Shown in pieces: positions 51,011 through 62,964 of a stretch of 64,000 nucleotides of DNA. The number at the start of each line of letters is the position of its first letter. Position 1 is the stretch's first letter. The DNA is from Paraburkholderia sp. NMBU_R16 (GTDB taxonomy: Bacteria > Pseudomonadota > Gammaproteobacteria > Burkholderiales > Burkholderiaceae), in contig NZ_JAAAYE010000009.1 of the NCBI RefSeq assembly GCF_013282575.1, forward strand, positions 1-64,000, in the 5' to 3' direction. The translations under genes were made by a program, and so were the position numbers. The notes under the pieces were generated by a model. It did not search any database, was not told where the DNA came from, and worked only from the letters and a program-made list of their open reading frames with translations.

Positions 51011-51970
51011 CTATGCCGCCAATCGATGTTCGTAGTACGGCCGCTCGCGGTCGTCGAGGATGTCATACAGCGCTGCCAGATCGTCGGGCGAGGGGTTCAG
51101 CCATGCATCCAAGTTTTTCTCGCGAAGCGCAATGACGAAGCGGTCATGGCCGACTGCCGCGACTTCCGGTGGTGGCTCGTCTGTGATCGCCGCAAATGAC
51201 ATTAGGTCGGGCTCGTTCTTCTCTTGCCAGTGGGACCAAAGGCAAGCGACGAACATGTCTCCTTCGGGGCGGGGTTTGAACTCCAACACAACGTTTTCGT
51301 CTCGCTCTCCTGGCCGTAGCTCTCGCCCCTCGATCCGCGTGTTCTTGACGTTTTCATAGAAAGCGTTTGCGATCATCACAGCGTGTGAGCGACCGAAGAG
51401 CGCCTTCCAGAACCCTTCGAGATTGTCCCTTCGGGCGTTGTAGAGTCCGGGGTACTTCGTGTCGTAGGACGCCGGCTTTCCGCTAGGGCGGCACTGATAT
51501 CGCATCGGTTTGACAACGCGTTCCCCGCCCTCCATGACGATGACGGGCGCGTAGTTTCCCGGGAAAATCCGCGCATCTCGGTCTATCAATTCCGGGCGAC
51601 GCAAGTCGGCAAGTCTGCGGAGGGCAGCCGCAATCTTTTCGCTCGCTATTCGCTTGCTTTCCGTGGCGGCCTTCGTCGTCTTTGTCTGCAATGCACGCTC
51701 GGCGTCGGTGAGGCGGGCGCGCTGTTGGAACAGTTCCTTTTGGAGCTTCGCCGTTCGGAGCGCGTTGAATCGGACGATCATCTCGTGGATGCGGCGCTCC
51801 TCGTCTGTCTGGGGATCGCTGAACATCGCATCGACCGCCTTCGGAATTGTGATTGCTCGGCCTTGCTCGCGCTCCCAGTACAGGCGCACGAATTCGCGCA
51901 AGTCTATCCTCGCCCCGAAACGTCGGACAAATCGCCGATAGTCCGCCTGTATCTGCGCTGAGTAACACAT
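51011..51970 (-). CDS. SRAP/YedK-type abasic-site protein
   Basis: This 319-aa SOS response-associated peptidase family (HMCES/YedK) protein would crosslink to abasic sites in single-stranded DNA through Cys2, exposed after Met removal (MCYSAQ). The active-site Glu lies in NAFYENV and the His in GHDRFVIAL. It is longer than E. coli YedK (222 aa), with a helical insertion about residues 60-150. ATG 51970 sets Cys at position 2. It diverges from a small gene across a LexA box. Confidence 0.88.
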   Translation of the reverse strand: MCYSAQIQADYRRFVRRFGARIDLREFVRLYWEREQGRAITIPKAVDAMFSDPQTDEERRIHEMIVRFNALRTAKLQKELFQQRARLTDAERALQTKTTKAATESKRIASEKIAAALRRLADLRRPELIDRDARIFPGNYAPVIVMEGGERVVKPMRYQCRPSGKPASYDTKYPGLYNARRDNLEGFWKALFGRSHAVMIANAFYENVKNTRIEGRELRPGERDENVVLEFKPRPEGDMFVACLWSHWQEKNEPDLMSFAAITDEPPPEVAAVGHDRFVIALREKNLDAWLNPSPDDLAALYDILDDRERPYYEHRLAA

Positions 51971-52011
51971 GGTGGCCGTCCCCTTGAGGCTCCATGATAG
52001 TACTCGATATA

Positions 52012-52027
52012 CTGTACATCCATACAG
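52012..52027. promoter_or_regulatory. LexA (SOS) box
   Basis: CTGTACATCCATACAG fits CTGT-N8-ACAG perfectly. It lies 42 bases from the SRAP start (minus) and 19 bases from the plus-strand ATG at 52046, so both genes should be SOS-induced. Confidence 0.8.
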
Positions 52028-52045
52028 TTGCCGCGGGGAACAACC

Positions 52046-52324
52046 ATGAGCCTGGCGCCGGACAACTTTGAACCGATCACGGACAGTGAGCTGCGCGAGC
52101 TTTGGCGGCAGTACCGTGATCCGGACGTTCGTCGGCTGATCCTCGAAGTGCATCGTGCGCGAGGCGTAGTGGACGCCGCGCATGCCGACGCCCTCAGGGC
52201 GCTCTATGCGTCTTGGGACAAGCAGCCGGGGGACGTGAAGGCATCCTTGCAGGCAGTCATCGACCGCCTCTTGGGCGAGAAGGTGCGACTGGGGGCCATC
52301 GGAGGTAAGCCCCTAAAGGGGTAG
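52046..52324 (+). CDS. Small SOS-linked protein of unknown function
   Basis: This 92-aa, all-alpha protein (MSLAPDNFEPITDSELRELW...) has heptad-like acidic/basic helices and no domain I recognise. ATG 52046 is preferred because GGGGA lies 6 bases upstream and the LexA box is just before it. It shares that box with the SRAP gene, suggesting a DNA-damage role (inference). Confidence 0.6.
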   Translation: MSLAPDNFEPITDSELRELWRQYRDPDVRRLILEVHRARGVVDAAHADALRALYASWDKQPGDVKASLQAVIDRLLGEKVRLGAIGGKPLKG

Positions 52325-52435
52325 CGGGTGGTTTTCGAAGGCTGACCGTTTGCCCGTATCAAACGAATGGAAGTCCCCGCTGGCATGTCCGTTGCTGCTA
52401 TCGGTGGCGAAAATTCTCGCGAGGAGGTACAGCAA

Positions 52436-52660
52436 ATGGCAGGCGATAATTCGTTCCGACCGGGCGAAATTGTGAAGACTTCCGGCATCTATTCGGTCGT
52501 TCACGATGACGGACACGGCGCCTTCGAAGTGACATGCGTAGAAGGCGAACATTTCCCGCCCACTCGCAGCGGCAAAGGCGCTCGTTACGAGCTCAAGCAC
52601 GCGGCCACGCATGCGCACCGGCATAGCGAGCTGAAAGGCAGTGAGGCCCGAGGCAGCTAG
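52436..52660 (+). CDS. YjzC-like small protein
   Basis: This 74-aa protein shows the YjzC family pattern FRPGEIVKTSGIYSVVHDDG, then VEGEHFPPTRSGKGARYELK, with a His-rich tail (HAATHAHRHSE). ATG 52436 follows GAGGAGG at good spacing; the longer frame is rejected. It overlaps the end of the convergent LigD gene by 4 bases. Confidence 0.65.
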   Translation: MAGDNSFRPGEIVKTSGIYSVVHDDGHGAFEVTCVEGEHFPPTRSGKGARYELKHAATHAHRHSELKGSEARGS

Positions 52661-54627
52661 CGCTTCATACCGACAGCACGGCGCATTGCGGCGGTGATTC
52701 CTTGCTGCGTGCGCCAGTAACCTTCCCAGGGGTCTGCTTTTAGCCTTCTTTGCCGCTCAACGGCTTTGGACATCGACCATTGGTCGCCGCGCGTCACTTC
52801 GTTCAGTTCCTCCCACGATACCGGCATCGAGACTGCCATGCCGCTGCGGGCGCGAACCGAAAAAGCAGTGACGGTGCTGGCTCCGCGGCTGTTGCGCAGG
52901 TAGTCGATGAAAATGCGGCCGACACGATTCCTCGCTCCCATCACCGCGGAAAAGCGGTCGGGTATCGTGCGCGCCATATGCTGCGCCACGGCGTGCGCGA
53001 AGTCCTTGACCTCGTCCCAGCCCTGCCGGCGCGTCAGGGGCACGACGATATGGAAGCCCTTGCCGCCACTGGTTTTTGGAAACGACCGCAGGCCGACTTC
53101 ATCAAGAACGACTTTCAGCAAAGAGGCCGCGTCGATCATCGCTGCCCAGGGCAGAGCCGGATCTGGGTCCAAGTCGAAAACTACGCGGTCGGGATGAGCC
53201 AAGTCGGGTGCTACTGCGTTCCATGTATGCAATTCGACCACGCTCATTTGCGCGAGACCAACCAGTGCTTCAGTCGTATTCGCAACGAGCAGCGGCGGAT
53301 GACCAGGGTGAAGTTCGATGGGCAACTCCACGATGCCGGGAATGCGTGCCCGCTCACTGTGTTTCTGGAAAAACAGCTGGCCCTGAATGCCGTCCGGCGC
53401 GCGAACTAGCGCGAGGGGCCGGTTGCGCAGATGCGGAAGCGCCCATTCGGCGATTGCCTCGTAGTACCTGACCATCTCGAGCTTGGTGCGTCCGCTCACT
53501 GGGTCCATCACGCGACCAGGATTGCTCACACGCACCGTACCAATCGTGACGGTCCCCTTGGGGTTGCGACGAGCCCGCGTCAACCCAGCGTCCGCATCCG
53601 CCCGTCCAGCGCCTGCGAGCGCTACCACTGGTTCTTCAACTACGGCGGCAGCGGGCTTGTCGTCGCGCACGGCATGAAACACCGCATGACGAACCTCGCC
53701 CCCAGGCGTCCATTCGAGAAACGAGCATTCGACGACGATGGACGGCGCAAGCCAGAAATAGTCGCGGTCCTTTTCCGGAGTCGGCGGGTTATAAAAGGGG
53801 CATTCTCGTTGCCTCAGGGGATCGGCGCGTCGCGCAAACGACGTTGCTTCCCGCGAGTGAAAATGTGGTTTGACGCTGCCGGCATACCGTAGAGAGCCGT
53901 CGTTTTCATGGACGCCAAGCAGGAGCGCATGCACACCCGCTTTCGCGCCTTTTATCCGGCTGAAACCGCCCACCACAAATTCCTGTCGCTGGTTGCACTT
54001 GAGCTTGATCCAGTCCATTGACCGGCCGGTCCGATAGGGGGCATCGCCCCGCTTGCCGATGATGCCCTCCAGCTTCATCTTGCATGCCGCTGCGACAAGG
54101 GAGGAAGGGTCTTCGGCGAAGTCCTGGGAGAATCGTAATAGTGGCGTGTCGGTGTGCTCCATCAGCTCGCGCAGGAGGGCACGGCGGGCCCGTAACGGCT
54201 GCTCGCGAATGTCCGTGCCGTTCAGCCACAACAAGTCGAAAACGAACATGACGATTTCCGATGTGCTGCGCCGATCAAACGCGTTCTGCAGAGCATTGAA
54301 GTCTGGCGTGCCGTTAGCATCGAGCACGACCGCTTCCCCGTCGATCCAAGCGTTCTCGATTGGCAAGCTGGCGAATGCGTGGGTCAGGCTCTCGAGCCGC
54401 GCTGTCCAGTCGTGGCCGTTGCGAGTGAAGATGCGGACGTTGCCCCTATCGAGCCGGGCAAGCATTCGATACCCGTCAAACTTGATTTCGTATGACCAGT
54501 CGCCTCCTGCAGGCGTGCGGTCAACTAGCGTTGCGAGCTCGGGTTCGACGTGGGTTGGCATTTCGCCGTACGCGGCAGCTGGTGCGCGTACACGACGAGT
54601 GCCTGCCGATTTCCAGCGCCCGCCCAT
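52657..54627 (-). CDS. ATP-dependent DNA ligase LigD without phosphoesterase domain
   Basis: This 656-aa non-homologous end-joining ligase has a ligase domain at about 25-315 (adenylation motif EIKFDGYR with Lys49, then DGEAVV and EGIIGKR) and a primase/polymerase domain at about 355-650 (VFDLDPDP, KTSGGKGFHIVVPL). The N-terminal 3'-phosphoesterase domain found in Pseudomonas LigD is absent. The frame is closed by a stop just upstream. No ku gene is in the window. An alternative start is MPTHVEPEL (54561). Confidence 0.88.
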   Translation of the reverse strand: MGGRWKSAGTRRVRAPAAAYGEMPTHVEPELATLVDRTPAGGDWSYEIKFDGYRMLARLDRGNVRIFTRNGHDWTARLESLTHAFASLPIENAWIDGEAVVLDANGTPDFNALQNAFDRRSTSEIVMFVFDLLWLNGTDIREQPLRARRALLRELMEHTDTPLLRFSQDFAEDPSSLVAAACKMKLEGIIGKRGDAPYRTGRSMDWIKLKCNQRQEFVVGGFSRIKGAKAGVHALLLGVHENDGSLRYAGSVKPHFHSREATSFARRADPLRQRECPFYNPPTPEKDRDYFWLAPSIVVECSFLEWTPGGEVRHAVFHAVRDDKPAAAVVEEPVVALAGAGRADADAGLTRARRNPKGTVTIGTVRVSNPGRVMDPVSGRTKLEMVRYYEAIAEWALPHLRNRPLALVRAPDGIQGQLFFQKHSERARIPGIVELPIELHPGHPPLLVANTTEALVGLAQMSVVELHTWNAVAPDLAHPDRVVFDLDPDPALPWAAMIDAASLLKVVLDEVGLRSFPKTSGGKGFHIVVPLTRRQGWDEVKDFAHAVAQHMARTIPDRFSAVMGARNRVGRIFIDYLRNSRGASTVTAFSVRARSGMAVSMPVSWEELNEVTRGDQWSMSKAVERQRRLKADPWEGYWRTQQGITAAMRRAVGMKR

Positions 54628-55095
54628 TTACAGTTCCGCGTGGAACAGCGGCGCAGCCATACAATCAGGGCGCAGGGCGACAGTGCCAGGGCTCCGCTGG
54701 TGACGGAGAGACGCCAGACCGCACTCAAAATTCGCTTTCATCGTCGCAATCATGATGGTCGGTGGCTTATGAAAGCGGACCATGCAACGGTCGGACAGAT
54801 AGCGTCGAAAGTGAGATCCAGCGTGCGAGCGCCGCATTGAGCGCTCACGGCCGGTTCATGTCATGCTCGGCAATGGGAATATGCCAGAGAAGGCCACCAT
54901 CTTCCGTCCTTCATTGGGTGAGCACAAATTGGACCGCAACTCTCGCCGCCCAAACGATGATCAGCTCGCCGCGAATTCCCAAAGGTCCGGACTCAAAGCT
55001 GCCGAATAGGTCATCGGTCTCGATGACTTGCTCGCTTTTGCTACTCAGCCTCGTTGCCTGCAGAAGGCCGTTACGCCAAATTTGCGCCAAACGAA
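54628..55095. other. Intergenic stretch without recognised gene
   Basis: About 470 bases between LigD and the tRNA terminator. A minus-strand frame near 54942-55045 (…DDLFGSFESGPLGIRGELII…) has no good start and might be a relic. I see nothing else. Confidence 0.4.
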
Positions 55096-55124
55096 AAAGG
55101 CCCAGCCTTGCGGGCTGGGCCTTT
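55096..55124. terminator. Bidirectional rho-independent terminator
   Basis: AAAGGCCCAGCC and GGCTGGGCCTTT form a 12-bp stem with A-run and T-run flanks. It lies 13 bases after the tRNA-Leu 3' end on the minus strand. Confidence 0.85.
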
Positions 55125-55136
55125 CACGTCAATCTT

Positions 55137-55223
55137 TGGTGCCCAGGAGAGGACTCGAACCTCCACGATGTTGCCACCGCTAGGACCTGAACCTAGTGCG
55201 TCTACCAATTCCGCCACCTGGGC
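55137..55223 (-). tRNA. tRNA-Leu (anticodon CAG)
   Basis: An 87-nt class II tRNA. The acceptor stem GCCCAGG/CCTGGGC is followed by encoded ACCA. The D-loop reads GGCGGAATTGG, the anticodon stem-loop CTAGG-TTCAGGT-CCTAG gives CAG, there is a long variable arm, and the T-arm contains GGTTCGAGTCC. It reads CUG codons. It diverges from rnr. Confidence 0.97.
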
Positions 55224-55433
55224 AGGTGTGCGTTGTGCAGCAAAGATCGCCATTATATGGGCCCTGAAATTGCTGTCAAGCGCTTTATCGCGCTTCGTCG
55301 CAACTCGTCGGTCGGCGCGGGCAATACCGCCCCATTACGGCCGCAACGCGCGCGCGAAGCCGCCCGGTTCCGTGCCGCGGCCCGCCGGCTGCCCGGTGCC
55401 TCGATCCACAGTGTTAGAATCGCCCGCATTGCC

Positions 55434-57941
<2,508 letters not shown>

Positions 57942-58109
57942 CCGCGGTAGCTGCCGGCGCGGCGCGCGGCGGCTTACCGTCCACGCATGTCGGATGCTTC
58001 GGTGCCGGGCATCCCACCGTCGCATGTCAGCATGTCCGCATGCCCGTGATAGCGAGCGGCTTTTATCGGCTGCTCGCATCGCACATTCACACGATTTATC
58101 GATTCAGCT

Positions 58110-58853
58110 ATGGCACGTCTCAAGGTTCTCTACGGATTTCACGCGGTGACGGCGCGTTTGCGTCACGACGCATCGACAGTCGAGGAAGTGTTTTACGATG
58201 CAACGCGGCGTGACCGTCGCATGCAGGATTTCCTGCACACGGCGAAGGAAGCGGGCGTCCGGTTGATTGCGGCTGACGAGACACGTCTTTGGGGCCTTGC
58301 GCATACCGAGCGTCATCAAGGCGTCGTGGCGCGCGCAAGCGATTTGCCGCTCGCGCAAAACCTTGCCGAATTGCTCGACGGGATTCAGGGCTCGGCGCTC
58401 TTGCTCGTGCTCGATGGCGTGACCGATCCTCACAATCTCGGCGCGTGTCTTCGCGTGGCCGATGCGGCCGGTGCGCATGCGGTCATTGCACCGCGCGACC
58501 GCGCGGTCGGGCTCAACGCGACTGCGGCCAAAGTCGCGAGCGGCGCGGCCGACACAGTGCCCTACATCACGGTGACCAACCTCGCACGCGCATTGCGCGA
58601 ACTGAAGGATGCGGGCGTATGGGTGGTCGGCACGTCGGGCGATGCGTCGGCGAGCCTTTACGACACCAAGCTCGACGGGCCCGTGGCACTCGTCATGGGC
58701 GCGGAGGGTGAGGGCATGCGGCGTCTCACGCGCGATACCTGCGACGAAGTCATGCAGATTCCGATGGCGGGGACGGTGGAGAGCCTCAATGTCTCCGTGG
58801 CGAGCGGTGTCTGTTTGTTCGAAGCGGTGAGACAGCGGACGGCTAAGCGCTGA
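58110..58853 (+). CDS. rlmB: 23S rRNA (Gm2251) 2'-O-methyltransferase
   Basis: This 247-aa SPOUT methyltransferase has an N-terminal substrate-binding domain ([17 protein letters not shown]) and a TrmH-like knot domain with [28 protein letters not shown] and [20 protein letters not shown]. It methylates the ribosomal P-loop. The rnr-rlmB order is common in beta- and gammaproteobacteria. Confidence 0.95.
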   Translation: MARLKVLYGFHAVTARLRHDASTVEEVFYDATRRDRRMQDFLHTAKEAGVRLIAADETRLWGLAHTERHQGVVARASDLPLAQNLAELLDGIQGSALLLVLDGVTDPHNLGACLRVADAAGAHAVIAPRDRAVGLNATAAKVASGAADTVPYITVTNLARALRELKDAGVWVVGTSGDASASLYDTKLDGPVALVMGAEGEGMRRLTRDTCDEVMQIPMAGTVESLNVSVASGVCLFEAVRQRTAKR

Positions 58854-58865
58854 CGTCGTCAAATG

Positions 58866-58905
58866 GCACGCCACCGAGCCACTGTAAGTGGCAGCGTTGG
58901 CGTGC
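58866..58905. terminator. Long hairpin between convergent genes
   Basis: GCACGCCA pairs with TGGCGTGC, and inside it GCCACT pairs with AGTGGC. No T-run follows, so it may be a transcript-end stabiliser or weak bidirectional terminator between rlmB and the binding-protein gene. Confidence 0.5.
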
Positions 58906-58915
58906 GGATCCCTTA

Positions 58916-59965
58916 TCAGCGCTCGATCTGCTGATTCCAGCGCTTATCCCATTCGGGCCGGCGCGCATTGATCGAATCCCAATCGACGACGGTGACCTTG
59001 CTCAGCAAGCTCTCGACGTTCCCGAGGCTCTTTTGCATCGATGCCGGCATCGTAGCCAGCCGGTTGGTCGGAATCTGTTTGCCCGCCTCCGCCGCTTTTT
59101 CCTGCGCGGGCTTCGACAGCAGGAACTGCGCAAGCTTCTGCGCGAGTTGCGGATCGGGGTTGTGCTTGACGACGCATACATCGACGAGCAGCAACACCGG
59201 CCCTTCCTTGGGCGAAACGTAGGCCACGGGCAAGCCCTTGTCTTGCAGATCGGCCACGGCGGTCGGTGTCAGCGGAAAGAGGCCGGCTTCGCCCGTTTGC
59301 ACCATCTCCGAAATCTTCGCGGAATTCGGGACGTACTCGACGACGTTGGGCCCGACGGTATTCGGCCATTTGGTAAATCCCGGCTCGACGTTTTTCTCGC
59401 TGCCGCCCCAGAGGCGATTGAGCGCGAGAAAACCGTGCAGCCCGAACGTGCTGCTCGATTCGGACTGGAACACCACTTTGCCCTTGTATTTCGGATCGGC
59501 GAAATCGAGCCACGAGCTGGGGGCGGTCCATCCCTTCTGCGTAAACAGTTTCGTGTTATACGCGATGCCGGTCATGCCGAGTTGAACGCCCGCGCCGACA
59601 TCGTCTTTCATTCGCGCAAACGGATAGAGCTCCTTGAGCACGGGCGAATCGTCGAGCTTTTCGCACAGGCCCATGCTGACGGCTCGCGCCATGACACCGT
59701 CGTCGAGAAAGGCGACATGAATCTGCGGCTTATCGCGATTGGCGAGCAGCTTCGCGAGAATGTCGGACGAAGTGCCGGGCGCGACAACCACCTTCGCATT
59801 GTTGGCCTGCTCGAACATCGGCAGGACCTGGCTCGTATAGGCCTTTTCCATCGGCCCGCCATTCATGCCGATATACAGCGTTTTCGATTGGGCGTGAACG
59901 GCTGTCGCGGCAGCGGCGAAGCACAGAGTGACGGCAACAGACGACAAGATCGACGACGGTTTCAC
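58916..59965 (-). CDS. ABC transporter substrate-binding protein (PotD-like)
   Basis: This 349-aa periplasmic protein has a signal peptide ending AVHAQ and a spermidine/putrescine- or iron-type class II fold (LYIGMNGGPMEKAYTSQVLP, LLVDVCVVKHNPDP). GTG 59965 follows AGGAGA by 6 bases; an ATG at 59980 overlaps the previous stop but has no ribosome-binding site. It is the last gene of the dehydrogenase/ABC operon. The ligand is probably an amine, opine or imino acid (inference). Confidence 0.82.
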   Translation of the reverse strand: MKPSSILSSVAVTLCFAAAATAVHAQSKTLYIGMNGGPMEKAYTSQVLPMFEQANNAKVVVAPGTSSDILAKLLANRDKPQIHVAFLDDGVMARAVSMGLCEKLDDSPVLKELYPFARMKDDVGAGVQLGMTGIAYNTKLFTQKGWTAPSSWLDFADPKYKGKVVFQSESSSTFGLHGFLALNRLWGGSEKNVEPGFTKWPNTVGPNVVEYVPNSAKISEMVQTGEAGLFPLTPTAVADLQDKGLPVAYVSPKEGPVLLLVDVCVVKHNPDPQLAQKLAQFLLSKPAQEKAAEAGKQIPTNRLATMPASMQKSLGNVESLLSKVTVVDWDSINARRPEWDKRWNQQIER

Positions 59966-59976
59966 GGCGGGTCTCC

Positions 59977-61116
59977 TCATGACGAAGTAATGCTGGGCAG
60001 CGAAGCTGCAGCGGGAACGAATCGGTCGACATCGAACGCGGCAAGCGGCGTTGCGGTTTCCCCGGAGATCACGAGCTCGGCAACCACTTCGCCGACGCCC
60101 GGGGCAAGCAAAAAGCCGCCGCCAGAAAAACCGAACGCATGTAACAGGCGCGGTACCCGGTGGCTCGCACCGATGATCGGGTTGTGATCGGGCGTGCATC
60201 CCTCGACGCCGCTCCATGAGCGGATCAAAAGCGCTTCCCGCAGCATCGGCAGCAACGCACACGCATCGCGCATGACCGTGCGCGTAGTGTCGGAACAAGG
60301 CTGTGCATATTGACCGTCGCCATAACCGCGGCCGCCTCCAATGATGCAGTTGCCGCGCGCGACTTGGCGTGCGTAGATGCCACCGCCGTAGACGCCCAGG
60401 TTGTGCGTGATGAATTGCGGTAGCGGTTCCGTCACCCACATGTTCGGGTAGATCGGCTGCATCGGGACTGCGTCGCCGAAGCGTTGCGCGATCGTATTGG
60501 CCCACGCGCCGGCGGCATTGACGAGCCAATCCGCGCTGAACCGCCGGCCGTTTGCCGACAATTGAAAACGCGCGCCGTCATACGTCACATCGTCGAGCGG
60601 GGTCAGCTCGAGTACATCGGCGCCCGCGCGGCGTGCCGCCTGCGCAAACGCCGGAGACACGAGCCGCGGATTGGCGTGCCCGTCGGTCTCGCAGAGCGAT
60701 CCGCCGATTGCGGCTGAGCCGAGCCACGGATAACGCGTGCGAAACGCCCGGCCTGCGATGAGCTCGAGATGCAGTCCGTGCTCGGCGGCCATGCGCGCGT
60801 ACTCGGCGAGTCCCGCCAGGTCGGCTTCGCTGCGGGCGAGCCGCAGATGGCCCGAGACGACGAACTCGCCATCGATACCGATCGATTCGGGCAAACGTCG
60901 CCAGACCTCGCGCGCGCGCATCGCGAGCGGCAATTGCTCGGCGGGCCGGCCTTGGCAACGTACGCCACCGTAATTGACACCGCTGGCCTGAGCGCCGCAG
61001 TAGCGGCGCTCGAACAGCACGACGCGCAAGCCGGCCCGTGCGAGCGCGAGTGCCGCCGAAGCCCCGACGAGCCCGCCGCCCGCTATCGCCACGTCATAGT
61101 GATGGAGCTCACTCAT
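59977..61116 (-). CDS. FAD-dependent oxidoreductase, DAO family (beta-type subunit)
   Basis: This 379-aa protein has an N-terminal FAD-binding Rossmann motif (DVAIAGGGLVGASAALALARAG, in which GGGLVG is the dinucleotide turn) and a DAO C-terminal domain (WSGVEGCTPDHNPIIG, FSGGGFLLAPGVGEVV). Relatives include HcnC, the octopine/nopaline oxidase beta subunit and D-hydroxyproline dehydrogenase. ATG 61116 overlaps the upstream stop by 8 bases, indicating co-translation with the alpha-like subunit. Confidence 0.82.
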   Translation of the reverse strand: MSELHHYDVAIAGGGLVGASAALALARAGLRVVLFERRYCGAQASGVNYGGVRCQGRPAEQLPLAMRAREVWRRLPESIGIDGEFVVSGHLRLARSEADLAGLAEYARMAAEHGLHLELIAGRAFRTRYPWLGSAAIGGSLCETDGHANPRLVSPAFAQAARRAGADVLELTPLDDVTYDGARFQLSANGRRFSADWLVNAAGAWANTIAQRFGDAVPMQPIYPNMWVTEPLPQFITHNLGVYGGGIYARQVARGNCIIGGGRGYGDGQYAQPCSDTTRTVMRDACALLPMLREALLIRSWSGVEGCTPDHNPIIGASHRVPRLLHAFGFSGGGFLLAPGVGEVVAELVISGETATPLAAFDVDRFVPAAASLPSITSS

Positions 61117-62569
61117 CGCGCGCATGCTCCGGAATGGCGGCGAGCGCAGCGTCCCCGAGCGCGGCTGCGAGCGGAATCGGCTTGACGGGCGCCTGCGCCC
61201 GCAAGCGCCCCACGGTTTGCATCGAACGATCGGTCTCGTAGGCGATCAGCGCAAGCGCTGCTTCACCGCACATGCGCCCTTGGCAGCGACCCATACCGAC
61301 ACGCGTCAACGCTTTCAGACGATTGATCTCCGTGGCGTCACCCGCGCGCACGCAGCGTCGCAGCGTGCCTGCGTCGATCTGCTCGCAACGGCACACGATC
61401 GTGTCATCCGGCCAAGATGCAGCACGACCAAAAGGCGGCGGGAACGCGGCTTCCAATCCCGAGCGGAACACAGCGATCCGCTTCAATGCGCGTTCGAGCG
61501 AGGCCGCTTCTTCACGATGCGCATCAGGCGAGGCTTCGCACTGCAAATCTTCGAGCACCGCGAGCGCCGCGCGCCGGCCGGCAAGTTCCGCAGCATCGGC
61601 TCCGGCTATCCCCGCACCGTCGCCCGCGAGATAGATCCCCGCAATTGAACTGCGTCCTGCCGCATCGCGCTCGGGCAGCCAGCACTGGGTGGTGTCGTCG
61701 AAGCGGAAGCTGCAACCCGCAATGTCGGCCAGTTGGGTTTCGGGACGCAGCCCAAAGCCGAGCGCGAGTGCGTCGCACCGGATCGTTTCGGCGATGGCCT
61801 GGTCGCCGTTCCCTGCGTCAGTTCGACGCCATGCGAGCCCCGTGACGGACCGCTCTCCGTGCACGCGCTCCAGCGTCACGTTGCGCTCGATCCGCACGCC
61901 GTGCGCCTGGAGCCAGCCGACGTAGTAGAGGCCTTTCGCCAACGTGGCTGGCTGGCGAGCGAGCTTCGGCAGCGCTCGAGCTTGCGCGGCGAGCGGGCTC
62001 GTATCGAGCACGGCGGCGACGCGCGCACCGGCTTTTGCATATTGGTATGCGACGAGGTAAAGGAGCGGCCCCGTACCGGCGAATACGATCTGTGAGCCGA
62101 TCGCGCAACCTTGCGCCTTGAGCGCTGTTTGGGCACCGCCCAGCGTATAGACGCCGGGCAGCGTCCATCCGGGTATCGGCAAGACACGATCGGTCGCGCC
62201 TGTTGCGAGGATCAGGTGGGAGAAAGGCACGTTCTGCTCGCGTGCGTCATGCAGCGCCACGAGCCGGCCGCCTTGTCCATTGCGCGCTTCGCAGTCCCAG
62301 ACCAGCGTATCGGACTGATAGTCGATATGGGGGAGCAGCGCCGCCATCGTCGAATGGAGCGCATGGGCTTTGGCTGCCTCGAACCCGTAGAGCGTACGCT
62401 TCGAGCGTTCGAAACCGGCACCGGCGGCCGGCTGCCGATAGACCTGCCCGCCGCAACGCGATTGCTCGTCGAGCACGAGCGGACGCAATCCAGCTGCCAC
62501 GAGCGTTTCGGCCGCCCGCACGCCCGCGGGACCCGCGCCGACGATGACGATGCGCGCAGCGTCGGTCAT
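61109..62569 (-). CDS. FAD/NAD-dependent oxidoreductase with BFD-like [2Fe-2S] domain (alpha-type subunit)
   Basis: This 486-aa protein has an FAD-binding motif VIVGAGPAGVRAAE, a second dinucleotide motif IVFAGTGPLLYLVAYQYAKA, AGDGAGIAGADAA and a C-terminal BFD-like cluster (CRCEQIDAGTLRRC, GMGRCQGRMCG). It matches the alpha subunits of HcnB/OoxA/hydroxyproline-dehydrogenase-type enzymes. It lies between the small 2Fe-2S subunit and the DAO subunit genes. Confidence 0.82.
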   Translation of the reverse strand: MTDAARIVIVGAGPAGVRAAETLVAAGLRPLVLDEQSRCGGQVYRQPAAGAGFERSKRTLYGFEAAKAHALHSTMAALLPHIDYQSDTLVWDCEARNGQGGRLVALHDAREQNVPFSHLILATGATDRVLPIPGWTLPGVYTLGGAQTALKAQGCAIGSQIVFAGTGPLLYLVAYQYAKAGARVAAVLDTSPLAAQARALPKLARQPATLAKGLYYVGWLQAHGVRIERNVTLERVHGERSVTGLAWRRTDAGNGDQAIAETIRCDALALGFGLRPETQLADIAGCSFRFDDTTQCWLPERDAAGRSSIAGIYLAGDGAGIAGADAAELAGRRAALAVLEDLQCEASPDAHREEAASLERALKRIAVFRSGLEAAFPPPFGRAASWPDDTIVCRCEQIDAGTLRRCVRAGDATEINRLKALTRVGMGRCQGRMCGEAALALIAYETDRSMQTVGRLRAQAPVKPIPLAAALGDAALAAIPEHARDE

Positions 62570-62964
62570 CGTTCGCCGTTCCGCGTCATGCCGTCACCGG
62601 GCGCGGCCGCACGGTCCCCGTCGCATTTCATGCCGCTGGCCCTGACACGCGTGACGAGGCGCATGCCTGCCGCGATCGGCGTCGAGCATCCGCGTATGCG
62701 CTCGCCGGTTTCGGTGTGCAGCCAGCAGTCCTGGCATGCGCCGATGAGACAAAAGCCGGCACGCGGCTCGTCGTTGAATTCGCTGTGGCGCACGAACCGC
62801 TGCTGCAAAAGCACCGCGGTGAGCACCGTATCGCCGACCAGCGCTTGTGCCTCGCGGCCGTCGAGAAAGAAGGAGACGCTCGCACGACGCGTCTCGGCGA
62901 TCCGAACGAATTGCGGATCGCTGCGGTCGCAGGCGTCGGCTTGCCGATCAGGAGTGCCAAGCAT
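62566..62964 (-). CDS. Small [2Fe-2S] ferredoxin-type subunit (HcnA-like)
   Basis: This 132-aa protein has the four plant-type 2Fe-2S cysteines in GFCLIGACQDC...RGC and the VSFFLDGREAQALVGDTVLTA fold start of sarcosine-oxidase-alpha N-termini. The ATG at 62964 overlaps the permease stop (TGATG), and its own stop overlaps the next gene. It completes a three-subunit dehydrogenase. Confidence 0.82.
   Translation of the reverse strand: MLGTPDRQADACDRSDPQFVRIAETRRASVSFFLDGREAQALVGDTVLTAVLLQQRFVRHSEFNDEPRAGFCLIGACQDCWLHTETGERIRGCSTPIAAGMRLVTRVRASGMKCDGDRAAAPGDGMTRNGER

Noticed and set aside
54942-55045. Minus-strand frame between LigD and tRNA-Leu
   Set aside because: No plausible start codon or ribosome-binding site; at most a relic.
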